DNA of 64,000 nucleotides from Parvularcula lutaonensis (lineage in GTDB: Bacteria > Pseudomonadota > Alphaproteobacteria > Caulobacterales > Parvularculaceae): positions 1,371,501-1,435,500 of the forward strand of contig NZ_BMXU01000001.1 in the NCBI RefSeq assembly GCF_014651915.1. The letters run 5' to 3'. Every line of letters starts with the position of its first letter. The stretch's first letter is position 1. This document shows positions 1 through 7,624 of the stretch, piece after piece. The position numbers were made by a program, and so were the translations under genes. Below the pieces are notes generated by a model. That model saw only the letters and a program-made list of their open reading frames with translations, searched no databases and was not told the origin of the DNA.

Positions 1-1
1 T

Positions 2-319
2 GCAACCACATTGTCTGATGGCAGCATACGGAACGCTGTTACCGCCCGCATCCTGAACAAGGACAGCGAGCCGCGAGAGTTCATGCTCTCTGTCAGTGGG
101 CCGGATGCGCTTGAGGTTTCAGCCGTCGGCAGGGATGTCGAAGACCGGTCAATCGCATTCACCGTCCCCGGCGACCGCCAAGTGAAGGTCCGCCTGTTCT
201 TGACCCTTCCTGCCGAGGCCCAACGCCATGAGGAAATCGATCTGACCCTGACCGACCTCGCGAGCGGCGAGACGACCACCCGCACCATGAGCTTCGTCCG
301 GGCGGGACCGAACGGATAG
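2..319 (+). CDS. ccoG: CcoG/FixG/RdxA cytochrome cbb3 oxidase accessory protein, C-terminal part
   Basis: The reading frame is open from the window edge to the TAG at 317-319, so only about the last 105 residues are present. The segment begins with the pattern TLSDGSIRNAVTARILNKD, typical of the immunoglobulin-like C-terminal domain of the CcoG/RdxA/FixG family. The ferredoxin-like and membrane parts lie upstream, outside the window. The family is a membrane-bound iron-sulfur protein involved in copper handling for cbb3-type cytochrome oxidase assembly. The assignment is supported by the ccoH, ccoI and ccoS genes that follow immediately on the same strand (14 nt to ccoH). Confidence 0.9.
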   Translation, partial: ATTLSDGSIRNAVTARILNKDSEPREFMLSVSGPDALEVSAVGRDVEDRSIAFTVPGDRQVKVRLFLTLPAEAQRHEEIDLTLTDLASGETTTRTMSFVRAGPNG

Positions 320-332
320 AGGAGGAGAAACG

Positions 333-836
333 ATGATGGAAAGGCGCAGCGGAAACGAGATCACGGGTCGGCACGTCCTGTTCGCTTTCATCGCGTTCTT
401 CGCGGTCGTGATCGTGACGGATACGATCTTCGTGAAACTGGCGGTCACCAGCTTCCCGGGAGAGCAGGTCGAGAAATCCTACTATCAGGGCCTCAACTTC
501 AATGATCAGCTTGCAGAGAAAAAGCGGCAGGCTGCGCAAGGCTGGAGGCTGAAGCTCGTCGAGAACCCCCGCGCAGGAGAGACAAGGCGGCTCGTCGTCC
601 GGCTCGAAACCGCCACCGGTGAACCGCTTGCCGATACAGTGCTGACTGGCAGGATTGTCCGCCCAGTGACGGATCGCGGGCTTCAGAATCTTGATTTCGA
701 GTACCAAGGCAACGGGCTCTACACCGCCGAGATCACGCCGCTCGACCGTGGGGTCTGGGACCTCTCGCTCAAGGCTACGGCGGAAGGCGATACTGAGCCG
801 GGGCTCGAAGCGACGAGAAGGATGATGGTGCCATGA
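333..836 (+). CDS. ccoH: FixH/CcoH cbb3 oxidase assembly membrane protein
   Basis: The product is 167 residues. A single hydrophobic segment lies at about residues 11-33 (HVLFAFIAFFAVVIVTDTIF), followed by the family hallmark FPGEQVEKSYYQGLNFND and a beta-rich extracytoplasmic domain. FixH/CcoH proteins are single-span inner-membrane proteins needed for stable cbb3 oxidase assembly. A strong ribosome-binding site GAGGAG lies just upstream; ATG codons at 333 and 336 are both usable. The stop codon overlaps the start of ccoI (ATGA at 833-836), which indicates translational coupling inside a ccoGHIS operon. Confidence 0.93.
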   Translation: MMERRSGNEITGRHVLFAFIAFFAVVIVTDTIFVKLAVTSFPGEQVEKSYYQGLNFNDQLAEKKRQAAQGWRLKLVENPRAGETRRLVVRLETATGEPLADTVLTGRIVRPVTDRGLQNLDFEYQGNGLYTAEITPLDRGVWDLSLKATAEGDTEPGLEATRRMMVP

Positions 837-3058
837 CCGCTGCCGTCCGCCATCTTGGTTGCCCCTCCGGCCTTACCCCTGCAAGGATAGCCGAGGACCG
901 CCCCGATCCTCGGCCATTCGTCCGTGAACAAGGCGGCGAACGACACCTCGAACTCTCAGTGACCGGTGCGAAATGCGCTGGCTGCATCGCCAAGATCGAG
1001 GGAGCGTTGACGGCGCTTCCCGGGGTGAGGTCTGCGAGACTGAACCTTTCGACGGGGAAGCTGGCTGTCCGATGGACAGGGTCTTTGGCACCGATCGCGA
1101 TCACCGAAGCGGTGAATGACCTTGGCTATACGGCCATCCCCTTCGACCCGGCAGCGGCCGAAGACGCTGACGACGGCCATGGGCGCTTCCTCCTGCGCTG
1201 CATGGCCGTGGCCGGTTTTGCGTCAGCCAATATCATGCTGCTTTCTGTATCGGTCTGGGCCGCGCATGACGGTGAGATGGGCGAGGCGACGCGCGCGCTC
1301 TTGCATCTCATCTCTGCACTGATCGCCATTCCCGCGGTCGCCTTTGCCGGGCGGCCTTTCTTCCAATCGGCGTGGAAGGCACTGAGGCATGGCCGCGCCA
1401 ATATGGACGTGCCGATCTCCCTTGCCGTTTTCCTGGCGCTCGGCGTGTCGCTGTTTGAAGCACTGAGCGGCGGCGAGCACGCCTATTTCGATGCGGCCGT
1501 CATGCTCTTGTTCTTCCTGCTGATCGGGCGCTGGCTCGATCACCGGCTACGGACGAAAGCGCGCTCGGCCGCGCGGGACCTTCTCGCATTGCAGGCAACG
1601 ACCGCCCTGCGGCTCGATGACAACGGCCATGCTGAGGCAGTTTCGGCCAGGGACATCCGGCCGGGCGACAAGCTGGTGGTGCAACCGGGCACGCGCCTGC
1701 CGGTCAATGCCGAGGTCATCGAGGGGACCTCGGATCTCGACGTCGCATTCCTGACTGGCGAAACCTTGCCGAGGCTTGCCTCCCAAGGTGACACGGTCCT
1801 CGCCGGGGCGCGCAACCTTTCGTCCCGCCTCGTCGTCAAGGCCACGTCGGACACCGCAACCTCGGTGCTCTCCGACCTTGTCCGGCTTGTCGAAGCCGGC
1901 CAGCAGGCAAAAGATCAGTATACCATCCTGGCTGACAAGGCAGCCAGGGCATATGTCCCCATCGTCCATTCCCTTGCTGCGCTGACCGTCGCCGGTTGGC
2001 TGCTTCTGGGCGGATCGGTCCGGGAGGCGGTGATGGCGGCGACGGCGACGCTCATCATCACCTGCCCATGCGCTCTTGGACTGGCGACACCTGCGGTCCA
2101 GGTCGTTGCGACCGGCGAGCTTTTCCGGCGCGGGGTTCTGGTGAAAAGCGGCAACGCGCTCGAGCGATTGGCCCGGATCAGGCACGTCGTCTTCGACAAG
2201 ACCGGAACGCTGACCGAGGGCAGGCTCGAATGGACGAATGCGGAGATCCTGAGCCCGCGCGCGCGAAGCGCGGCCTTTGCCCTGGCGCGGGCAGGGCTTC
2301 ATCCGATAGCAAGGTCGATTGCCGCGTCAGCGGGGCCCGGCGTCCTCGCAGAAGACGTCACCGAGGTGCCTGGCGAGGGCCTGTCAGGCAGGGTGTCAGG
2401 CGAGACCGTCAAGATCGGACGGGCTGGCTTTGTCGGCATCCCGGAAGAAGACGCAGGGTCTGCCGGTCCGCAGGCATGGCTCAAGGTCGGGGACGACGAG
2501 CCGGTGCTGTTGACCTTCGAGGACCGCGTCCGAGCCGATGGCCGGGCCACGATCGAGGCTCTGCGGGACGCAGGGATAACGGTATCGCTGCTCTCGGGGG
2601 ACAAGGAAGCCGCCGTCCGCGCCGTGGCGGAAACACTCGGCATTGAGCAGTACCGGTCTGAGGTCCGACCTGAGGACAAAGCAGAGTTCATCTCTGAACT
2701 GAAGAAGAGCGGATCCGTCGCCATGGTGGGCGACGGCATCAACGATGCCCCTGCTCTCGCGCTGGCCGATGTCTCTCTGTCACCGGGCACGGCCGCCGAT
2801 GCCGCGCAATCCGCAGCTGACTTCGTCTTCCAGGGTGAAGGCATCAGCGCTGTCCATCAGACCTGGCGCATGGCCAGGCGGGCGCGGCGTCATATCCTGC
2901 AGAACTTCGCCTTTGCGGCCGTCTACAACCTGGTCGCTGCCCCGGCCGCCATGGCCGGGCTGGTGACGCCACTCATCGCGGCGCTCGCCATGTCCGGGTC
3001 ATCGATGGTGGTGACGCTCAACGCCCTCAGGCTGAAGACCCACGGAGGAAACCCATGA
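833..3058 (+). CDS. ccoI: FixI/CcoI copper-transporting P1B-type ATPase
   Basis: The product is 741 residues, the usual size for CcoI. It has an N-terminal heavy-metal-associated domain with the metal-binding motif KCAGC at about residue 46, membrane segments, the transmembrane CPC motif at residues 411-413, the phosphorylation motif DKTGTLT with Asp455, the TGE actuator motif, and the hinge GDGINDAP from about residue 633. The CPC motif assigns it to the Cu+-exporting P1B-1 group. In the CcoI subgroup this ATPase exports copper used for the CuB centre of cbb3 oxidase rather than for detoxification. Its place between ccoH and ccoS supports that role. It overlaps both neighbours by 4 nt (ATGA). 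Confidence 0.96.
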   Translation: MTAAVRHLGCPSGLTPARIAEDRPDPRPFVREQGGERHLELSVTGAKCAGCIAKIEGALTALPGVRSARLNLSTGKLAVRWTGSLAPIAITEAVNDLGYTAIPFDPAAAEDADDGHGRFLLRCMAVAGFASANIMLLSVSVWAAHDGEMGEATRALLHLISALIAIPAVAFAGRPFFQSAWKALRHGRANMDVPISLAVFLALGVSLFEALSGGEHAYFDAAVMLLFFLLIGRWLDHRLRTKARSAARDLLALQATTALRLDDNGHAEAVSARDIRPGDKLVVQPGTRLPVNAEVIEGTSDLDVAFLTGETLPRLASQGDTVLAGARNLSSRLVVKATSDTATSVLSDLVRLVEAGQQAKDQYTILADKAARAYVPIVHSLAALTVAGWLLLGGSVREAVMAATATLIITCPCALGLATPAVQVVATGELFRRGVLVKSGNALERLARIRHVVFDKTGTLTEGRLEWTNAEILSPRARSAAFALARAGLHPIARSIAASAGPGVLAEDVTEVPGEGLSGRVSGETVKIGRAGFVGIPEEDAGSAGPQAWLKVGDDEPVLLTFEDRVRADGRATIEALRDAGITVSLLSGDKEAAVRAVAETLGIEQYRSEVRPEDKAEFISELKKSGSVAMVGDGINDAPALALADVSLSPGTAADAAQSAADFVFQGEGISAVHQTWRMARRARRHILQNFAFAAVYNLVAAPAAMAGLVTPLIAALAMSGSSMVVTLNALRLKTHGGNP

Positions 3059-3198
3059 ACGTCTTGCTGGTCCTGATCCCGGTCGCGCTCTTTCTCGGCG
3101 GGCTTGGCGTGGCTGCTTTCTTCTGGGCACTGAGCGACCATCAGTATGAAGACCCCGAAGGCGCCGCCCAGCGGATCCTTCTCGACGACGACCTCTAG
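3055..3198 (+). CDS. ccoS: CcoS/FixS cbb3 oxidase maturation protein
   Basis: This is a 47-residue protein beginning MNVLLVLIPVALFLGGLGVA, with one transmembrane helix at about residues 3-25, then the family signature FFWALSDHQYEDPEGAAQRIL and an acidic tail DDDL. CcoS is a small membrane protein needed for cofactor insertion into cbb3 oxidase. Its ATG overlaps the ccoI stop (ATGA at 3055-3058), and a GGAGG ribosome-binding site sits at 3044-3048 inside ccoI. It closes the ccoGHIS operon; the convergent DUF2189 gene ends only 4 nt further on. Confidence 0.93.
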   Translation: MNVLLVLIPVALFLGGLGVAAFFWALSDHQYEDPEGAAQRILLDDDL

Positions 3199-3202
3199 GC
3201 GC

Positions 3203-3988
3203 TTACTGGCCGGTCGATCCGAAGGTGCTGCGGTATCCGACCCAGGTGGCGTAGCCGAGCAGAGGGAAGAGAACCGCGAAGCCAAGCAGGAACGTCGCCG
3301 CTCCGACGAAGAGAGAGAGCGCAATCAGCCACGCCCAAAGGAGCATCGTGCGGGGATGGCGTTTCACCGCCTCGATGCTTGCACCGATCGCTGTCGCGAA
3401 ATCGACATGGCGGTCCATCAGCATGGGGATCGAAAATGCGGTCATCGCGAAGATGCCGAAGGCCATCAGGCCGCCAAGGATGCTGCCGATGGCGAGCATC
3501 GCGATTCCTCTCGGGGTGGTGAGGGCAAAAGCCGCGAACTCGCTCAGCGAGGAAAGGCCGGAGGCATGGAAGATGGCGAAGAGCGCCGCAGCGATGATCG
3601 TCCAGAAGAGAACGGCGACGAGCAGGATGACGCCGAGATAGGCGATCTGCGTCGGAGACGCTGCGCGCGGCAAAAGGGTCTCCCGGATGGTTGCCCTGCG
3701 CCCCTCGTCGTCCGCCCGCGCAACGGCATAAAGGCCAGTGGCCATGAGCGGGCCGACAAGGGCGAACGCACCGATCGCGATCGGGATGACGGAGGCAAGC
3801 CCCGACGCGGCGAGAACTCCGAAGAGCCCATAGCCGATGGCGACGAAGAGAAGCCCATAGCCGAGCGAGATCAGGAACTGCCGACGGTAGATACCCACCG
3901 CCTCGCCGAGCCAGTCCCAAGGAGAGTCAGTACTCCGCAGGGCCTTCTGCCCGCTGCTGCTTGTCCCTGCCGCTCCCGCCTGCGCCAT
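3203..3988 (-). CDS. DUF2189-type polytopic membrane protein
   Basis: The product is 261 residues with about six predicted transmembrane helices, including a glycine-rich pair near residues 50-100 and a C-terminal stretch around WAWLIALSLFVGAATFLLGFAV. Features such as LMDRHVDFATAIGASIEAVKRHP resemble DUF2189 integral membrane proteins, whose function is unknown. The ATG at 3988 is preferred over an in-frame codon at 4009 because a GGAGGTG ribosome-binding site lies directly upstream of it. It points away from the ureohydrolase gene with a 98 nt gap and converges on ccoS. DUF2189 genes often lie near cbb3 oxidase genes, so a membrane-assembly link is possible but unproven. Confidence 0.75.
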   Translation of the reverse strand: MAQAGAAGTSSSGQKALRSTDSPWDWLGEAVGIYRRQFLISLGYGLLFVAIGYGLFGVLAASGLASVIPIAIGAFALVGPLMATGLYAVARADDEGRRATIRETLLPRAASPTQIAYLGVILLVAVLFWTIIAAALFAIFHASGLSSLSEFAAFALTTPRGIAMLAIGSILGGLMAFGIFAMTAFSIPMLMDRHVDFATAIGASIEAVKRHPRTMLLWAWLIALSLFVGAATFLLGFAVLFPLLGYATWVGYRSTFGSTGQ

Positions 3989-4086
3989 CGGGCACCTCCG
4001 TCCTCGCATTCCTTCAAATCCTGCGAGGCTAAACCGGCGCTGCGGGCCTTTTCTTGATCGAAGCCAAGGTTTCTGCGCCGACGCGC

Positions 4087-5646
4087 CTAGAGTTGGGGGC
4101 TTTCCCCGCCCTCGTCCAGCGGCCCCGCGCGCCTTTGGCCCGGCGGGGACCAGGCGTAGCCCTCGTCAACCTCGACCTGCTTGCCTTCAGCCTTGCCCAG
4201 CTCACCCGCCTCGGGCTGGCGGTGTTCGGTGGTCAGGTCGCTGTAATAACCAGCATCGTCAAAGCCTTCCTTGCGCATCGCCATGCCGGTGAGGCAGGCG
4301 TGAACGATGAAATTGGCATTGAGTGCGGTGGCATAGGTCGGATCGAGCATTGGGGCGACCTCGACAATCTCGAAACCAAGGATCTCATTCTCCGCACACA
4401 GACCCCGGATGAGCGGAATAGCCTCCCGCATGGTCAAGCCGCCGGGGACGGGCGTTCCGGTCCCCACCATATAGGCCGGGTCCAGAACATCGACATCGAA
4501 GGAAATGTAGATCGGCTTGCCGCCCTCTCGCGCTTCGCGGAGGGCGGTCGTCATCACGGTATCCCAGCCCTTTTTCTCAACCTCGGCCATGGTGTGATAG
4601 CGCATGCCGTTGTTCCGCATCCACTCGAAGCCGTCAGGTCCCGGCCATGGGCCGCGCAAGCCGACCTGGATGTAGCTCGCCGGGTCCACGTGGCCTTCCT
4701 TGACGAGCCGGTAGACAGGTTGCCCATGGGTGATCCAGTGGGCCCTGCCGCGGCCTGCGTCGTAGTGGGCATCGAAATGGATGACGCCGAAGCTCTTCTT
4801 ACCGTGAACATCGGCCAAGGCTGCGACATTGGGATATTCGAGGCTGTGATCTCCGCCGACAATGAAGGGCACCGCTCCCGCATTGGCGATCTCGCGTACG
4901 CGTTCGCGGACATGGTGCACACTGATCTCGGTGCTCATGTTGTCAACAGCAATGTCGCCATAGTCGACAATGGTGAGGACCTGTTCCGGTGCGATCATGG
5001 TGGCCATATCCTCGCCAACCATGCCGTAGACGGCGCGCATGGCCTGCGGGCCGTATCGTTGGCCTCGATATCCGCTTCCCATGTCGAGGGGCGCACCGAC
5101 AATGGCGACATCGACATTGCCCGCCTCAAGGTCCTCCGGATACACAGCAACCGGCGCACCGGCGAAGGTTGCAATGCCGAACCGGCTGGAAGCATAGTAG
5201 TTGATATTGATCGGGCCGGGCTCGCGCTCAGGGTCCATCTCCTTCGGCCTCATCACCTTCCAGGAGTTGAAGCTTGAGCTATCCGTATTGAGAGGAATAG
5301 AAGCCATATCCGTTTCCGGATCGAACTTTGCCTCGTCGGCGAGGAACTTCATGCCCTCGATATAGGCGATGGTCGCCTCGCGGGTTTTGGGCTTGAGCTT
5401 TTCGAAAAGGCGTTCGGGCTTCGGATAAGCCCCGACGCCTTCATCCGAGAGAAAGAACTCTCGCAGCTCCTCTGGCGCGTCTTCGAGTCGCCTCTCAAGC
5501 CAGCGGGGAAGCTCGACCGGTTTCTCCCCGGCTTCGGTCGCGACTGGTGCCGGGGCCTCGGCATCCCGCGGGCGCTCGACCTGCGCCAGTGAAGTGACGG
5601 GCCAGATCACTGCCGCAGCCAGCAGAGTGTGGAGATTCCTGTGCAT
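4087..5646 (-). CDS. Exported arginase/agmatinase-family ureohydrolase
   Basis: The product is 519 residues from the chosen ATG at 5646, which has a GGGGGAAGG ribosome-binding site and opens a clean signal peptide (MHRNLHTLLAAAVIWPVTSLAQ). The ureohydrolase core spans about residues 175-455 and carries the binuclear manganese motifs GGDH (264-267), DAHYD (292-296) and DVDVLDP (384-390), plus the LDMGSGYRGQRYGP substrate-side segment. The family hydrolyses agmatine, guanidinobutyrate or related guanidino compounds to urea plus an amine. Agmatinases are normally about 300-350 residues and cytoplasmic. The signal peptide, a roughly 150-residue N-terminal region and a roughly 60-residue C-terminal tail are unusual. 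The substrate cannot be fixed from sequence. Confidence 0.88.
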   Translation of the reverse strand: MHRNLHTLLAAAVIWPVTSLAQVERPRDAEAPAPVATEAGEKPVELPRWLERRLEDAPEELREFFLSDEGVGAYPKPERLFEKLKPKTREATIAYIEGMKFLADEAKFDPETDMASIPLNTDSSSFNSWKVMRPKEMDPEREPGPININYYASSRFGIATFAGAPVAVYPEDLEAGNVDVAIVGAPLDMGSGYRGQRYGPQAMRAVYGMVGEDMATMIAPEQVLTIVDYGDIAVDNMSTEISVHHVRERVREIANAGAVPFIVGGDHSLEYPNVAALADVHGKKSFGVIHFDAHYDAGRGRAHWITHGQPVYRLVKEGHVDPASYIQVGLRGPWPGPDGFEWMRNNGMRYHTMAEVEKKGWDTVMTTALREAREGGKPIYISFDVDVLDPAYMVGTGTPVPGGLTMREAIPLIRGLCAENEILGFEIVEVAPMLDPTYATALNANFIVHACLTGMAMRKEGFDDAGYYSDLTTEHRQPEAGELGKAEGKQVEVDEGYAWSPPGQRRAGPLDEGGESPQL

Positions 5647-5737
5647 ACCGAGCCTTCCCCCAAGGTGTTGCCCCACGCCTTTTGCAGTCAGTCCACTCTC
5701 GAGGAGCGGTAAAAGCAATCCCAAGCCGCAGCCGGCT

Positions 5738-6727
5738 TCATGCCTGCAAGATGAGGAAGGTCCGCTCGATCATCCAGAACATTGCAAACCCTCCGCACCC
5801 GACCAGAACCGCCTGGCGGGCAGGCTGCAGGGTCTTTCCGGCAATCGCGATGAGTCCGAGCAAGACTGCGATAATCGCAATCTGGCCCAGCTCAACACCG
5901 ACATTGAAGAAGAGGAGGCCACTGAGCCTTTCACCTTCCCCGACCCCGAGCCCCGCGAGCGCGCTCGCAAAGCCGAGGCCGTGGAGGACGCCGAAGAGGC
6001 CGATCGTCAGGAAGGACGCAAGCGAAGCCTGGGAGGCCCTATCCGCCGACATCGCCTCCCGCGCAAGGAAAACGATGGACAGCGCAATGACGGCCTCGAC
6101 CGGGAGGATCGGAACCCGGATCACATCAAAAAAACCAAGCGCGAGGGACACGGAATGCCCCGCCGTGAATGCCGTGACCAGACGCAGAAGCGCCCCGCCT
6201 GCCGTCATCAGCGTCAGGACGATAACGAAAAGAAGGTGATCCCATCCGAACCAGATATGCAGGACGCCCTGATAGAGAAAGTCGCCCGCCAACTTGGTCA
6301 GGGACCGGCCGGCGACCTCGCCGAGGGGGAGCTCCAGTAGCCCGTCCGACGCTGTCACAGCCGTGCGCACGGTCCGGGCATCGAGCCTTGCCTCGAACTC
6401 GGCCCCATCGAGGCGCCACGGAAGGACGATAGCGTCCGGTGGCCCGAGGGGACGATCACAAGAAAGCGCGTAGACGGAGCGAATGCCTTGCCCTTCGACG
6501 AACCGGCCACGGAGCTCGCCTGTGCACTGGTCCGGCCAAACCGGACTGTCCAGCGTGGCGAGTTGTTGCGGGAGGTCGGCTGTGAGAAGGTAGGTGTGGA
6601 CGCGCTCTTCTCCGTGCTCGTCTTCGATTGAAGGCTCGAGCGCGATTTTCGCCGTACGGACGACATCTGCCCATGCGTCGCCGGGAAAGAGCGAAACCAG
6701 CACAACGAGGATGATCCTAGTCCACAT
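5738..6727 (-). CDS. HupE/UreJ-like membrane protein with N-terminal extracytoplasmic domain
   Basis: The product is 329 residues. It has an N-terminal signal peptide (MWTRIILVVLVSLFPGDAWAD), then a soluble domain of about 120 residues, then about six to seven helices. The motifs HIWFGWDHLLFVIVL, TAGHSVSLALGFF and LHGLGFASALAG are characteristic of the HupE/UreJ_2 family. Classical HupE/UreJ proteins carry nickel, but no hydrogenase or urease genes lie nearby. The extended version with a periplasmic domain is common beside PPIase genes and has no established substrate. Its start overlaps the end of the isomerase gene by 11 nt, so the two are probably translated together. Confidence 0.85.
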   Translation of the reverse strand: MWTRIILVVLVSLFPGDAWADVVRTAKIALEPSIEDEHGEERVHTYLLTADLPQQLATLDSPVWPDQCTGELRGRFVEGQGIRSVYALSCDRPLGPPDAIVLPWRLDGAEFEARLDARTVRTAVTASDGLLELPLGEVAGRSLTKLAGDFLYQGVLHIWFGWDHLLFVIVLTLMTAGGALLRLVTAFTAGHSVSLALGFFDVIRVPILPVEAVIALSIVFLAREAMSADRASQASLASFLTIGLFGVLHGLGFASALAGLGVGEGERLSGLLFFNVGVELGQIAIIAVLLGLIAIAGKTLQPARQAVLVGCGGFAMFWMIERTFLILQA

Positions 6728-7499
6728 TGTAGCGGCTCTTCAGAGCATCGAGGCGCTGGTTGAGCGCCTGTTCCGCACGCGCATACAGGAGGTCCTGCCG
6801 AACCGCGTCACTGACCTCGGCGAAGGCCAGCTGGCGCGGCGGGAACTCTTCTGACTTGAAGACGTAATGGATCCCGCGCGCCGATCGGACGGGTCCTGTC
6901 CATGTGGCGCTCGGAGCCGCGTCGAGCGCTTCCAGAAACCCCGCTCCTGCGAGGCCCCTGATCGCCGAGGCCTCGTAGGCTTCGAAGGAGTGGCCAGCCC
7001 AGAAAGGATCGCCTTCAAGGACCAAACCTTCGCGAAGCCTCGCCATGGCGTCCTCGGGCACGCGGGCCTCGGACAGAAAAAAGACGTGCCTGAACGAATA
7101 GGACCACTCAGTCGTGTATCGCCCCAGATTGGCTGCGTAGTGATCGAGCACTTCTTCGTCCGTTGGCTCCGGCAGGCTGCCGACGATACGGCGCTTCTGC
7201 AGCTCGATCAGCCGTTGGCGGACGATGCCGTCGGAGAGGTGCAGCCCGTCATCGACGGCCGCGCGAAAGAGGAGCGAATCGCGGAGCAGCTCGGCCTCGA
7301 ACATGGCCATGCGCGTGCTGTCAGGCGGGGAGCCCCACATCTCCTCGAAGTCTGCCGCACGACGATCGAGAGCCGCCTGCGACACGCGGACAGCCTCCGT
7401 CCCGGAGCTGGCGATCAATTGGTTCAGCAGGAACAGTGCCGCGCCGAGCACGAGGAACTGCACCATTGGACGCATCGCAAGATGTCGGAAAATGTCCAT
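6717..7499 (-). CDS. Membrane-anchored parvulin-type peptidyl-prolyl cis-trans isomerase
   Basis: The product is 260 residues. A single N-terminal helix (FLVLGAALFLLNQLIASS, about residues 14-31) anchors the protein, with the remainder predicted periplasmic. The middle resembles the SurA/PpiD-type N-terminal chaperone region (RQRLIELQKRRI), and the C-terminal half carries a rotamase-like segment (YSFRHVFFLSE ... GPVRSARGIHYVFKSEEF). The ATG at 7499 has an AGGGG ribosome-binding site. It is the upstream gene of a two-gene unit with the HupE/UreJ-like gene and may help fold that protein's exported domain; this is inferred from context only. Confidence 0.82.
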   Translation of the reverse strand: MDIFRHLAMRPMVQFLVLGAALFLLNQLIASSGTEAVRVSQAALDRRAADFEEMWGSPPDSTRMAMFEAELLRDSLLFRAAVDDGLHLSDGIVRQRLIELQKRRIVGSLPEPTDEEVLDHYAANLGRYTTEWSYSFRHVFFLSEARVPEDAMARLREGLVLEGDPFWAGHSFEAYEASAIRGLAGAGFLEALDAAPSATWTGPVRSARGIHYVFKSEEFPPRQLAFAEVSDAVRQDLLYARAEQALNQRLDALKSRYNVD

Positions 7500-7624
7500 A
7501 AAGAACAGCCCCTAGCTGCCAGAAGAGCCTAGCACCGGTCGAACGCCAAAAGACAGGTCGCGATAGCAGGGGCACCGGATCCGCCGCGGCGCGAGACTTA
7601 TAGAGCCAGACCCATACGGTCCCT

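Noticed and set aside
3146-4057. A 300-codon plus-strand frame opposite the DUF2189 gene
   Set aside because: Its charged, repeat-like composition is typical of antisense frames, and the minus strand encodes a membrane protein with a strong ribosome-binding site.
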